Of a stretch of 64,000 nt of DNA, positions 1 through 8,253 are shown one piece after another. The DNA lies in NCBI RefSeq assembly GCF_002007105.1, contig NZ_MVBC01000011.1:1-64000 (forward strand), given 5' to 3'. Under the pieces are notes generated by a model, which had not been told where the DNA came from, did no database searches, and worked only from the letters and a program-made list of their open reading frames with translations. Source of the DNA: Hymenobacter sp. CRA2 (GTDB lineage: Bacteria; Bacteroidota; Bacteroidia; Cytophagales; Hymenobacteraceae). Numbering within the stretch: position 1 is the first letter of the stretch; the number at the start of each line of letters is the position of its first letter. A program made the translations under genes and the position numbers.

Positions 1-111
1 TGGCTCAACTGCTTCCGCCGCCTAGTGGTCGACTACGAGCACCTGCCCGAAAGCCACGCCGCCTGGATTCTCTGGGCCAACATCACGCTCTGCCTAAATC
101 GAATCACCTAA
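1..111 (+). mobile_element. IS5-family transposase, C-terminal end (partial)
   Basis: The first 36 codons of the window, open from base 1 to a TAA at 109-111, read as the end of a DDE transposase of the IS5 group. The stretch DYEHLPESHAAWILW followed by a hydrophobic Leu/Asn/Arg tail is the usual last helix of these proteins (the family typically has KDYERLPE...A.I.LA.I.L..RR). The rest of the gene lies upstream of the window. The sequence after the stop (112-130) would hold the right terminal inverted repeat, but only one end is visible so it cannot be proven. Identification rests on motif memory. Confidence 0.65.
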
Positions 112-126
112 TTCCCCAACACGCTC

Positions 127-598
127 TTAGATACTCAGGGTCAAAAAAGAAACCTTTTTCTCGTAGTCAGCTATTGGGACAAACTTCATAGTATCAATGA
201 GGGACCTTTTCGCTGTCTGATCAATCACAGCCATCAGCATCAACTTTTGGCATGTGCCTGTCAACGATTTAAGCGCGCCAATATCAGTAGCCACGTCGGC
301 GATGAAATTGCTATTGATGTATTTGTGCGTTTGTGCTTTGATCTCTACAGCCGTGGGCGTGGTACCCCCCTAACTGACTATTAAGGACCCAATCGAGACG
401 CCCCCCGTACCCGAACATATGGGCCACTTCTCGCCGGAAGTCATACTGTGTACTGTGGAACACATCCAGATAGACGGGAAAGTCGATCTGAATCCAGTAT
501 TCCCAGCCACCCTCGATGTCGAGGATTGGGCTTAGGAACCTAGTCTTCATCCGCTTCTCGATATCTGTAGCAAGGGCGTCTACGTGGTATTGCTGCAT
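127..598 (-). pseudogene. Frameshifted hypothetical gene B beside the IS end
   Basis: Function not recognised. An ATG at 598 opens a frame (MQQYHVDALATDIEKRM...) that reads well to a run of six G (plus-strand CCCCCC at 365-370) and then soon stops at 311. Dropping one G from that run opens a second frame that continues with normal protein composition (TPTAVEIKAQTHKYINSNF...) to a TAA at 127-129, giving a protein of about 155 residues. So the gene has one extra base in the G-run: a true mutation, a phase-variable tract or a base-calling error. The restored stop lies only 15 bases from the transposase stop, so the natural C-terminus may have been replaced at the insertion boundary. It starts 10 bases after the stop of the gene upstream, so the two form an operon. 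Confidence 0.5.
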
Positions 599-608
599 GG
601 CGTACCGG

Positions 609-1164
609 CTAGCGGGTAGCCTTGAATCGAGCCAAGTCTTCCTCCCCTGGCGCCCATACTACCAGCGCGTAGTAGGACACGTAGAAGTTCTCCTGAGTGG
701 CCCAGTCTTGTGCTGAGGCTTCCTCAACGACGGAGTAACAAGCGCTTACATAAGTCGTGGTCTGCCCTGAGCCGTCTGCATTTGGAACTGGCGTCTTGGT
801 CGATTCGAACTGAGCACCGGTCTGGACGGAACCTGAACCGATAATATTATTTAGGACGGTGGTCACCACATCCAGGGCATCGGTTGCCACCTTTTGCTTA
901 TCGCCGTCAAATGCGGATTGCAGCAGCAGTTGTGCGCCTTCCGTGTATTCGTTAGCGATAGGGTCCGTCGAATAGACCATATCGAACTGCACAACCCGAA
1001 CGTCGGCCACCACGGCATTGGGCAGTGCCACCCCCACCCATGTTCGTCTGAAAATCATTGAACAGCGTGGCAGACATCTGCGCAGACAGCGCGTCCATTT
1101 TTGCAACGAGGTCAGAGCTGCTCTGTACTTGCTTCTGTATTTGGGTATTGGAATGGTGTCCCAT
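609..1164 (-). pseudogene. Frameshifted hypothetical gene A
   Basis: Function not recognised. The N-terminal part starts at ATG 1164 (MGHHSNTQIQKQVQSSSDLV..., polar helical, no signal peptide) and runs into NMGGGG at a five-G run near 1030-1035. The following frame, offset by one base, continues as VALPNAVVADVRVVQFDMVY and on to a stop at 609-611. Joining them gives about 184 residues with a Ser/Thr-rich middle and Trp/Tyr-rich end. A longer reading from ATG 1229 exists in the second frame, but its first 70 residues are the out-of-frame shadow of the true N-terminus (Arg/Cys-rich), so I reject that start. As in the next gene, removing one G restores the frame. Lower GC than the rest of the window. 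Confidence 0.5.
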
Positions 1165-1229
1165 TTAGGAAAGTTGTTGACAAAATGAGTTAAGGATATG
1201 TGTCCTACATTCTCTGAATTAGCGTGCAC

Positions 1230-1544
1230 GCAGAATTTTTTGAGTAGCAGAATTACAGCAGTAAATATTCCTTACTAAATCAAAAGTAAAAAGGAAATTA
1301 ATGCAATTATTGTGACTATTAATATCACAATCGTATGTATAATTATTGATTGTATATGTGATATTTTAAATTATAATAGTTCAATTATATCATTGCCCAT
1401 CTATTTCATGTTATTAGGGGTAAGTGAATTATTTTCAGTGCCTTACACCAATATAACCGGGCGTGTGTAACAAAAGGTCGATTGCCCTGCCTAGCCTGCA
1501 CGGGGGAAGCAGATAGCTTCACTACCGCATTCTGCCCCTGCCCG
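1230..1544. other. AT-rich gap upstream of genes A/B
   Basis: About 315 bases with no convincing gene. 1240-1440 is strongly AT-rich, unlike anything else in the window. It probably carries the promoter of the minus-strand pair and marks foreign DNA. From about 1450 onward the composition returns to the GC-rich norm. Confidence 0.6.
1281..1288 (-). promoter_or_regulatory. Possible -7 box for genes A/B
   Basis: The minus strand reads TACTTTTG, matching the Bacteroidota TAnnTTTG -7 consensus, about 117 bases before ATG 1164. A TTG lies 15 bases upstream, shorter than the usual 18-20 spacing, so the match could be chance in AT-rich DNA. Confidence 0.25.
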
Positions 1545-1974
1545 ATGAATCAGTTATTTGCCGCCGGTGTCGAGTTGGACCTCGATGAGCAGACGTTTAT
1601 CCTGCCCAACTTCGTGGTGTCGGGTTTAGTGGGCCCGACTAAGGTGCTCAGCGACACTACGCCCAAGGCCAGCCTGCCGGCCACCAGCAAGAACCACCAC
1701 GCCCTCAGCCAGGCGGCCTACGGACAGCAGCATCCAGCGGCTGCCCTACTGTTCCCTGCCCGACGTGACGCTCTAGGCCGACGGCGTGGACATCATGCCC
1801 CGCGCCTGGCTGCTGCTCAAAGGCTTCGACGGCCGCTATCAGGTGCAGCTGGTGGCCGGCAACAAGCGGCTGGTGGAAGCCCTGGGCGAGAAGACGCAGC
1901 GCGACCTGGACTTCGCCCGCTTCGACCATACCTGGACGCTCGCCAACGTGGAGCCCCCAACATGCCCCCTGAGC
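1545..1974 (+). pseudogene. Decayed gene remnant
   Basis: Not recognised. From ATG 1545 the frame reads as ordinary protein (MNQLFAAGVELDLDEQTFIL...) to about 1700. Around 1700-1735 the protein-like signal moves by one frame to IQRLPYCSLPDVTL, meets an in-frame TAG at 1774-1776, and continues as ADGVDIMPRAWLLLKGFDGR to a conserved-looking FDHTWTLANVEPP near 1965. One frameshift plus one nonsense codon indicate a dead gene. It runs convergently into the end of the DUF5703 gene. The long open frame that extends past 1776 to 3065 is only the antisense of that gene. Confidence 0.35.
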
Positions 1975-2000
1975 GTCAATATCACTATTTCACCATCTCA

Positions 2001-4310
2001 CTACTTTACCTCCACGTCCGCGCGCCGCGACTCCGGCGTCACCTTCAGCTCGGTGATTTTGCCATCCTTCACGGTACATTCCACGGTGGTCTGGTAGGGC
2101 GCGTGGAGCTTGAAATGCACGTCCCAGGCGCGGGGCCAGGCCGGCAGCAGGTAGATTTTCCGGTCGTCGGTTTGCAGCAGCATTTCCTGCAGCCCGATCA
2201 TGCCCGCGCCGCCCCAGTTGTGGTCGGGCGCCCAGTCGTAGCCGGGGCCCCAGAAGGCGGGAAAGCGGCGGCCCGAGTCCTGCAGCTTCTGCACCGTGAG
2301 GGCGGCGGCCTCGTCGGTCAGCCCCAGGCGGGCGGCGAAGATGTTGTGCTGCTTCCAGCCGATGTGGGTGCGGAATTTCTGCACGTCCGGGTCGTAGCGG
2401 TAGGTATTCTGCGCCACATCCAGATCGGGCCGGCCGATGCCGTACAGGCCCCAGGGAAACACCGGGTAGAGCTGCGGGCTTTCCACGTTGTTAACCCGCT
2501 CCCAGCTTTTGGCCGGCGCCAGCATCCTATGCCCGTCGATTTCGCGGAAGCTGATATTGGGGATGCGGCCGAGCATGGCCGTCCACGTCTTGCGCTGTTC
2601 CGCCGAGCCCATCTGCGGCGGCAAGGCCAGCAGGCGCGTGAGCACCGTGCGCAGGCCGCTGATGGTGGCGGTGGAGTTGTAGGCCATCTTGTAGGTCTCG
2701 GCTCCCGAACCGGGGTAGAGCACGAGGTGGCCTTCGCCGTCGAGGGCTTTGGCGCCGCGCTGCCGGGCCAGCTGCTGGTAGTGCTGGTCGAAGAAGGTCA
2801 GGCAGCTTTCGATGAAGGGCAAATACGGCCGCACGTCCTGGCCGCTGTACTGCCCGGCGTCGAGCATCATCAGGCAGAATTCCAGCACCGTGTCCCACTC
2901 GTATTCCAGCCAGGCGTTGTACTCCAGGCCGGGGTCAAAGCTGGGCGGCCGCTTCCAGCCGTACTCGGCGGGGTTGGGCAGGCCGAAGTTTTCGAGCTGT
3001 TCGGTAAAGCAGGCGCCGGGGTGCTGCCAGTACATCTGGCTGCGCAGTTCGGCGTTTTTGAGTAGGCGCAGGTAAAAATCGAACTGCGGCTTGAGTAGGG
3101 CCGCGTCGCCGCTTTTGAGCAGCGGCCAGTACACGAGGCGCTGGTTCTGGGCCGTGTGCGTGCCGCCGCCCCAGTTACGGAAGTCCGGGGTGAACTTCAG
3201 CGTGGAGTCGGTCAGGGCGGGGTCGTAGGTAAACAGGCCGCCGTTGAACTTGGTGGGCCACTGGCCCAGGCCATTGCAGCCGAGCATATAGCGCATCAGC
3301 TGATAATTGCGGCCGGCCTGCCACTCGGGGGCGTTTTCAGCGGCTCGGTCCGGCTGTACGTGGATGAAGCTGCGCTGCCAGAAGCTGCGCCACCAGGCCA
3401 GCGTCTGCTGCCGGGCGGCTTTGGGGTTTTGCCGGGCGGCTTGCTGGGTTTGCTGCAGCTCCCGCTGCCACTGCGCCAGGCTGGGCGCGTAGCTGGTGTG
3501 CAGGGCCAGCGTAAAGGCGTGGCTGCGGGCGGCGCTGCGGCTTTTCAGGGCATAGGCACGGTAGGGCGTGCGTTGGTATTGGCCCTCGGAGGTGCCGGCC
3601 GGCTGCATGTTCTCGCCGGTCAGCGCCCCGCCGAAGATGAGGTTCTGCAGCGGGTTGTACAGCTGCGCCTTCACGGCTTCGAGGCCCTGCTGGCGCACCG
3701 CCACGTCGAAGACGGTTGCGGGGCGGTTCTGGTGCACGAACTCCACCGCGCCGTTGCGGAAGCTGATGCTGTCGTGGCGCGTTCTGACCTCACCCTGTGG
3801 AGCCCACTTGTAGGAGTTCTGGTTGTTTTCCTTGCCCTTCGGCAGGCGGTCCTGGAAGCGCCAGCTTTCGTAGCGGGCCTCGGCCGTGAGCTTCTGGTTG
3901 CTGCTCACTTCCACGTGCACTACGGGGCGGAACACGTCGACCCAGATGTGCACCTGCGCTTGCAGGCCGCCTTGCGCGGCGGTCAGCGTCACGTCGCCCT
4001 GCCGTAGGTTCAGCGTCTGGGTGAAGGAGCCTTTTTCAAACGGATTCGGCGAGAGACGCAGGCGCACGCGGCCGAGCTTGAGCAGGGAGTTGTTTTCGTC
4101 GAAGGTGCCGCTGCGGGCGGCGTAGAAGAGCACATCGCCGTTTTCAGACCACACGTTCAGGCCCACGTCGCCGCCGCCGCAGGGCATGGACTCGGCGCTG
4201 TTGCGGCTCGGGCTGGTCCAGGTGATGTTGTTGGTGGCCAGTTCGGGGCTTTGGGCGGCAGCCGGGAGGCTGGCTAGTAGGAGCAGGCCGGCCCAGGCGA
4301 GGCGCCTCAC
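2001..4310 (-). CDS. DUF5703-containing glycoside hydrolase-like protein
   Basis: Exported carbohydrate-active protein of about 769 residues. After the signal sequence (core RRLAWAGLLLLASLPAAAQ) comes the DUF5703 N-terminal beta-sandwich, seen in NITWTSPSRNSAESMPCGGG and DVGLNVWSENGDVLFY. The rest looks like an (alpha/alpha)6 toroid as in GH95-like enzymes (GLEYNAWLEYEWDTVLEFCLMM, HNIFAARLGLTDEAAALTVQ). Family members sit in pectin loci; substrate unknown. Start: ATG 4439 overlaps the stop of the upstream gene as ATGA, but that reading adds 43 Pro/Arg-rich residues encoded by an intergenic palindrome, so GTG 4310 just before the signal peptide is preferred; coupling from ATG 4439 cannot be excluded. 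Last gene of the locus. Confidence 0.7.
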   Translation of the reverse strand: MRRLAWAGLLLLASLPAAAQSPELATNNITWTSPSRNSAESMPCGGGDVGLNVWSENGDVLFYAARSGTFDENNSLLKLGRVRLRLSPNPFEKGSFTQTLNLRQGDVTLTAAQGGLQAQVHIWVDVFRPVVHVEVSSNQKLTAEARYESWRFQDRLPKGKENNQNSYKWAPQGEVRTRHDSISFRNGAVEFVHQNRPATVFDVAVRQQGLEAVKAQLYNPLQNLIFGGALTGENMQPAGTSEGQYQRTPYRAYALKSRSAARSHAFTLALHTSYAPSLAQWQRELQQTQQAARQNPKAARQQTLAWWRSFWQRSFIHVQPDRAAENAPEWQAGRNYQLMRYMLGCNGLGQWPTKFNGGLFTYDPALTDSTLKFTPDFRNWGGGTHTAQNQRLVYWPLLKSGDAALLKPQFDFYLRLLKNAELRSQMYWQHPGACFTEQLENFGLPNPAEYGWKRPPSFDPGLEYNAWLEYEWDTVLEFCLMMLDAGQYSGQDVRPYLPFIESCLTFFDQHYQQLARQRGAKALDGEGHLVLYPGSGAETYKMAYNSTATISGLRTVLTRLLALPPQMGSAEQRKTWTAMLGRIPNISFREIDGHRMLAPAKSWERVNNVESPQLYPVFPWGLYGIGRPDLDVAQNTYRYDPDVQKFRTHIGWKQHNIFAARLGLTDEAAALTVQKLQDSGRRFPAFWGPGYDWAPDHNWGGAGMIGLQEMLLQTDDRKIYLLPAWPRAWDVHFKLHAPYQTTVECTVKDGKITELKVTPESRRADVEVK

Positions 4311-4313
4311 CCT

Positions 4314-4349
4314 CCGGCCCCCTCTCCGAAAAAGGAGAGGGGGAGCCGG
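4314..4349. repeat. Intergenic palindrome, CCCCTCTCC type
   Basis: Arms of about 14-16 bases (CCGGCCCCCTCTCC / GGAGAGGGGGAGCCGG) around a short A-rich loop. It is the same element type as at 27707-27743, and half copies occur near 9170, 17660, 20365, 27865 and 62415. Here it falls inside the ATG-4439 reading of the DUF5703 gene. Confidence 0.7.
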
Positions 4350-4435
4350 ACGACAAGGGGGCTGTTCTACAGGCGACGACGTTTGATAGCACGTCCTTCC
4401 TTCCGGAGGGAGGGGCACGGAATGAGGCGCTTGGT

Positions 4436-5872
4436 TCATTGCGCCCAGTCATCGGTGCGGAACGAGGACACCGGCAGGCCCTCGGTGCTGTAGAGCGTGG
4501 CGCGGGTGAAGTCCTGAAAGGCGTAGCGCACGGCCACCGGCTGCTTGACTTGCTCGGCCGTCACCTTGATGACGCTGCCGTCGATGCTGGCTTTGGCGGG
4601 AAACCATTTCTGGTCGGCCCCGGCCACTTCAAAGCCCGTCAGCGCCTCGCCGAAGGAGGTCATGCCGTTGGGTGCGTCCTTAAACTTCACCACCGCGGTG
4701 CCCTCCTTTACTTCCATCGATTCATACGCCGGGCTCACCGCCCCGAAGCCCTTGCGGCCGTAGATTTTCTGCAGGGCCAGCAGCGCCAGCCGCTGCCCGC
4801 CGGGCTCCTTGCGCATGGGGTGGATGCTGGCTTCCTCGCCCACGTCGAGCAGCACGGCCATGGCGGCGTTAGGAATCTGCGTTTCGGCCTTGCGCTGAGC
4901 GTCGCGGATAAAGGCCGAGTTGAACTTGCCGCCCTTGTTATAAGGCGGCAGCTGGGCGTAATTGTAGGGCGCAATCTGGGCGTAGTAGAACGGAAATTCG
5001 CCCTGGCCCCACTCCGCGCGCCACTGCTTCACCAGCGCCGCCAGCCGGGCCGGGTACTCGTCCGGGTGCTCGTAGTTCGACTCGCCCTGGTACCACAGGG
5101 CCCCGCGGATGCCGTAGCCCGCTACCGGGTGCAGCATGCCGTTGTAGAGCGTGGTGGGCGTGCGGTTAACCACCTTGATGGAGTCGGTTTTGGGTGGAAT
5201 CGTCACGCCCGCAAACTGCCGCAAGGTTTCCTCGCTCATCCACGCCTCGATGGTGGAGCCGCCGTAGCTGCAGTTAATCAGCCCAACGGGTACGTGCAAC
5301 TGCTCCTGCAACAGCCGACCGAAGTAGTAGGCCGTGGCGCTGAAATTGGCCACCGCCTCCGGCTCGGCCAGCTTCCAGGCAAAGGGCTTGCTGTTGTCCT
5401 TGGGCGCGGTGCGCGAGTTGCGCGGCACGTTGTAGAGGCGGATGTTGGGGTTCGTGGAGTGCAGAATGGCCTCGTTGGAGCCCAGAATCGGCTGGCCCTT
5501 GAAGCCCTTCATCGGCATCTCCATGTTCGACTGCCCCCCGCAGAGCCACACCTCGCCCACCAGTACGTTATTCAGCGTCAAGGGCTTGTCGTCGCCGCTG
5601 AAGTTGAGCGTGTAAGGCCCGCCCGCGGCCGGCGTCTTCACCCGCAGCTTCCAGCGGCCCTTGTCGTCGGCCTGGGCTTGGTACTTCTGCTTGGCCCACG
5701 ACGGGGATACGGTGATTTTAGCACCTGGCTTGGCCCAGCCCCAGACAGCGCACTCGGCCTGCTGCTGGAAAATCATGTTGTCGGTGAAGAGGGAGGGCAG
5801 GCGCAGCTCGGCCCGCAGCAGGAGCGGGGCCAGGAGCAGGGCGGCGGAAAGCAGGAGGGGCTTGGTGTTCAT
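4436..5872 (-). CDS. Sialate O-acetylesterase-type esterase (copy 1)
   Basis: Secreted SGNH-fold carbohydrate acetylesterase, 478 residues, expected to remove acetyl groups from pectic sugars so that glycosidases can act. Signal peptide MNTKPLLLSAALLLAPLLL. The catalytic serine lies in GEVWLCGGQSNMEMP; other blocks are ALWYQGESNY and the Asp/His region near GEEASIHPMRKEPGGQR. The family is named for sialate 9-O-acetylesterase, but in Bacteroidota pectin loci it acts on plant polysaccharides. The start at 5872 places the signal peptide at the N-terminus; the frame is open to ATG 5980 only because it crosses an intergenic palindrome. Second copy at 39494. Confidence 0.88.
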   Translation of the reverse strand: MNTKPLLLSAALLLAPLLLRAELRLPSLFTDNMIFQQQAECAVWGWAKPGAKITVSPSWAKQKYQAQADDKGRWKLRVKTPAAGGPYTLNFSGDDKPLTLNNVLVGEVWLCGGQSNMEMPMKGFKGQPILGSNEAILHSTNPNIRLYNVPRNSRTAPKDNSKPFAWKLAEPEAVANFSATAYYFGRLLQEQLHVPVGLINCSYGGSTIEAWMSEETLRQFAGVTIPPKTDSIKVVNRTPTTLYNGMLHPVAGYGIRGALWYQGESNYEHPDEYPARLAALVKQWRAEWGQGEFPFYYAQIAPYNYAQLPPYNKGGKFNSAFIRDAQRKAETQIPNAAMAVLLDVGEEASIHPMRKEPGGQRLALLALQKIYGRKGFGAVSPAYESMEVKEGTAVVKFKDAPNGMTSFGEALTGFEVAGADQKWFPAKASIDGSVIKVTAEQVKQPVAVRYAFQDFTRATLYSTEGLPVSSFRTDDWAQ

Positions 5873-5891
5873 GCGGAGAATGAAGCTAAAG

Positions 5892-6022
5892 CTAGCTCCC
5901 CTCCTCAGATGAGGAGGGGTTGGGGTGGTTGATGAGCTAGAGCTAGAAAGAGCTGGAATTAGAAGTTGTCCAAACGTCATTCAACCACCCCTAACCCCTC
6001 CTCATCTGAGGAGGGGAGCTAG
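5892..6022. repeat. Long inverted-repeat element between GH127 and esterase genes
   Basis: Arms at 5892-5932 and 5981-6022 (41/42 bases) are reverse complements with a single one-base difference, and each arm is itself a hairpin (CTCCTCAGATGAGGAG). The spacer is 48 bases. Resembles a small non-coding MITE/REP-type element. It lies between two co-directional genes, so it may attenuate or process the mRNA. Confidence 0.75.
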
Positions 6023-6042
6023 TCCTAGTCTAACTTTAGAAA

Positions 6043-8094
6043 CTACCGGCTCACCGGAATCCACACTTCCATGTCGGCGTGGCCGCGGTTGCCCCAGGCG
6101 TAGTAGGGCACCAGCGTCAGCGGCACAGCGGTGGGCTTGCGGGCCGATACCGGGCGGTAGAGCTGCCCCTGCCACTGCGGCTCGGCGGCCAGCTCGCCCT
6201 TGCCGGTCAGGCTCATCAGCTGGCTGCCGGCTATGGTCAGCGGCTTGGGCGTGAGCTTGATGCCGGCCGGGATGGTGAGGGCCGACAGCGGCTGGCCGGC
6301 CGGAAAGTCCTTGGTTTCGAGGCAGTACACGATGGGGCCGCGCTTGACGGCCACTTGGTTGCGGGTTTCCTCCACCAGCGGATTGGCTTCGACGAGCTGC
6401 GCGGGCATGGGCAGGGCCAGTTCTACCTTGTCGCCGCTTTTCCACGGGCGGTTGATTTCCGCGTACGTGCCGGGCGTCAGTGCCACCGCCTGGGCTTTGC
6501 CGTTCACGAGCACCTTGGCGCCCGCGGCCCAGGCCGGCACGCGCAGAAACAGGGAAAACGCGGCGGCCGGGGCTTCCTGCACCGTGAGCTGCACGGCGCC
6601 GTCCCAGGGGTAGTTGGTGGTTTGCTTGAGCTTGAGCGCGGCGCCGCTCTTGAGCTTGGTGGTTAGGTCGTTGGCGCCGTAGAGGTTCAGCCACAGGCCC
6701 CGGTCCGACACGCTGTAGGCGTAATTACCGACTTCGGCCACGGTGCGCACCACGTTGGGCGGGCAGCAGTTGGAGAGGCTGATGTAGTCGACGCGGTCCT
6801 TCGACCAGCGCTGCTGGAAGGGCAGCGCGTCGGAGTAGGCCAGGGGGTTGGTGTAGAGAAACTTCTTGCCGTCGAGGCTGATACCGCTGAGCACGCTGTT
6901 GTAGAGGGCCGTTTCCAGCACGTCGGCGTACCTGGCCTCGCCGGTGAGCTGCAGCATGCGCCAGTTCCAGAGCACGTTGCCGATGTTGGCGCAGGTTTCG
7001 CCGTGGGCCGTGTGGTTAGGCAGCTGGTAGTCGCGCCCGTAGGCCTGGTGGATTTTCTGCACCGTGTCGGGCTTGTAAGCCGTGCCGTCGGGCGAGACGC
7101 CGTCGTACAGGGCTCCGCAGGCCCCGGTCACGTACATCTTGCGCGAGGTCACGTCGTCCCACATCTTGTTGAGCGTGGTGAGCAGGGTCGCGTCGCCGGT
7201 TTCGGCGTACACGTCGGCCACCCCGGCGAAGAGGTAGTTGGCGCGCACGGCGTGGCCGCCGGCTTTCTGCATCTGCCGGAACGGCAGGCGGTCCTGGTTG
7301 TCGTCGGTGCCGATGTCGCCGGCCAGCCCGCGGATGTTGATCAGCTGCTGGGCCAGCTCCAGGTAGCGCGCATCCTGGGTGGTGCGGTACATTTCCACCA
7401 CGCCCATGTAGTGCGAGGGGCAAATGGCGTTGCGCGCCAGCTCGGGCGAGGAGCGTTGGTAGAAGTTGTAGAGGTAGTCGGTGGCCTTTTTCGCCAGGTC
7501 CAGCATCGTGGTCTTGCCCGTGGCGCGGTAGTGCACGCAGGCGGCCGTCATCAGGTGGCCCAGGTTGTAGCTCTCGAAGTTCAGCCGGTCCTGAAACGCG
7601 GTGCTCTTGCCCGTGTTCATAGCCGCAATGGTGGCCTGGGTGTTCAGGTAGCCGTCGGGCCGCTGGCACTTGGCAATGACTTGGATGGCCTCGTCCATCA
7701 TCTGGTCCAGCTTGGGGTCCTTGGTCACCGCGTAGGTCGCCGCCACCGATTCGAACAACTTGTAAAAGTCGCCGTCGTGGAAGGGCGGGCCCTTATGCTC
7801 GCCTTTCTGCAGGCCGGCCGCTATTTCGAAGTTGCGGAAGCTATGGTTGCGCACCGGGTCGTGGTAGAGCGCCCACATGGTCGGAATCATGGACTCGCGG
7901 CACACGCGGAACCGCTCCCCCCAGAAGCCCTGGGGCTGCCACTGCACGCTGCTCAAATCCACGCCGCTGAGCTTGGCGTGCTTGCTGGCGCTGGTATTGA
8001 CGAGGCCCTTGTCCTGGGCGGGCGCCGGGCGGGCGGCCACGGCCAAGCCGGTGAGCAGGGCGGCGGTGAGGAGTTTATGGGTGGGGAAATTCAT
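6043..8094 (-). CDS. GH127 beta-L-arabinofuranosidase
   Basis: Periplasmic glycoside hydrolase of 683 residues, expected to release beta-linked L-arabinofuranose from pectin side chains. Signal peptide MNFPTHKLLTAALLTGLAVA; the start at ATG 8094 is chosen because the upstream frame is repeat DNA. The (alpha/alpha)6 barrel and the unusual zinc/cysteine active site of GH127 are visible: HGETCANIGN supplies a Glu and Cys (about 366 and 368) and LSNCCPPNVVRT supplies the paired cysteines (about 443-444), one of which is the nucleophile in characterised members. A C-terminal beta-sandwich follows (from about 500). Same operon direction as the esterase downstream. Confidence 0.9.
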   Translation of the reverse strand: MNFPTHKLLTAALLTGLAVAARPAPAQDKGLVNTSASKHAKLSGVDLSSVQWQPQGFWGERFRVCRESMIPTMWALYHDPVRNHSFRNFEIAAGLQKGEHKGPPFHDGDFYKLFESVAATYAVTKDPKLDQMMDEAIQVIAKCQRPDGYLNTQATIAAMNTGKSTAFQDRLNFESYNLGHLMTAACVHYRATGKTTMLDLAKKATDYLYNFYQRSSPELARNAICPSHYMGVVEMYRTTQDARYLELAQQLINIRGLAGDIGTDDNQDRLPFRQMQKAGGHAVRANYLFAGVADVYAETGDATLLTTLNKMWDDVTSRKMYVTGACGALYDGVSPDGTAYKPDTVQKIHQAYGRDYQLPNHTAHGETCANIGNVLWNWRMLQLTGEARYADVLETALYNSVLSGISLDGKKFLYTNPLAYSDALPFQQRWSKDRVDYISLSNCCPPNVVRTVAEVGNYAYSVSDRGLWLNLYGANDLTTKLKSGAALKLKQTTNYPWDGAVQLTVQEAPAAAFSLFLRVPAWAAGAKVLVNGKAQAVALTPGTYAEINRPWKSGDKVELALPMPAQLVEANPLVEETRNQVAVKRGPIVYCLETKDFPAGQPLSALTIPAGIKLTPKPLTIAGSQLMSLTGKGELAAEPQWQGQLYRPVSARKPTAVPLTLVPYYAWGNRGHADMEVWIPVSR

Positions 8095-8112
8095 GATAGG
8101 AGAGGGCAAAAT

Positions 8113-8250
8113 GGCCGTCATGTCGAGCTTGTCGAGGCATCTCGCGGGCTGATGCCGGATAGCAACCTGTTCGTTCAACAAGAGAATTGCTACCTGGCGA
8201 GATTGGCTTACGCCTTCCTTCGGTTCCTCGACTTTGCTCGGAATGACGTT
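8113..8250. repeat. Composite REP/MITE-like element
   Basis: Begins GTCATGTCGAGCTTGTCGAG and continues GCATCTCGCGGGCTGATG, the same as one arm of the element at 18955-19069, but ends with a different arm (CCTCGACTTTGCTCGGAATG) like the one at 51971-52028. The centre holds a small palindrome with TAGCAA/TTGCTA ends. Mixing of arms suggests recombination between element families. Confidence 0.6.
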
Positions 8251-8253
8251 CGG

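Noticed and set aside
609-1229. ATG 1229 as start of gene A
   Set aside because: The first 70 residues from this start are out of frame with the credible N-terminus at 1164 and are Arg/Cys/Lys-rich.
1777-3065. Long plus-strand frame continuing from 1482 to 3065
   Set aside because: After 1776 it is Ala/Gly/His/Val-rich antisense of the DUF5703 gene, with no protein-like pattern; the real coding signal is on the minus strand.
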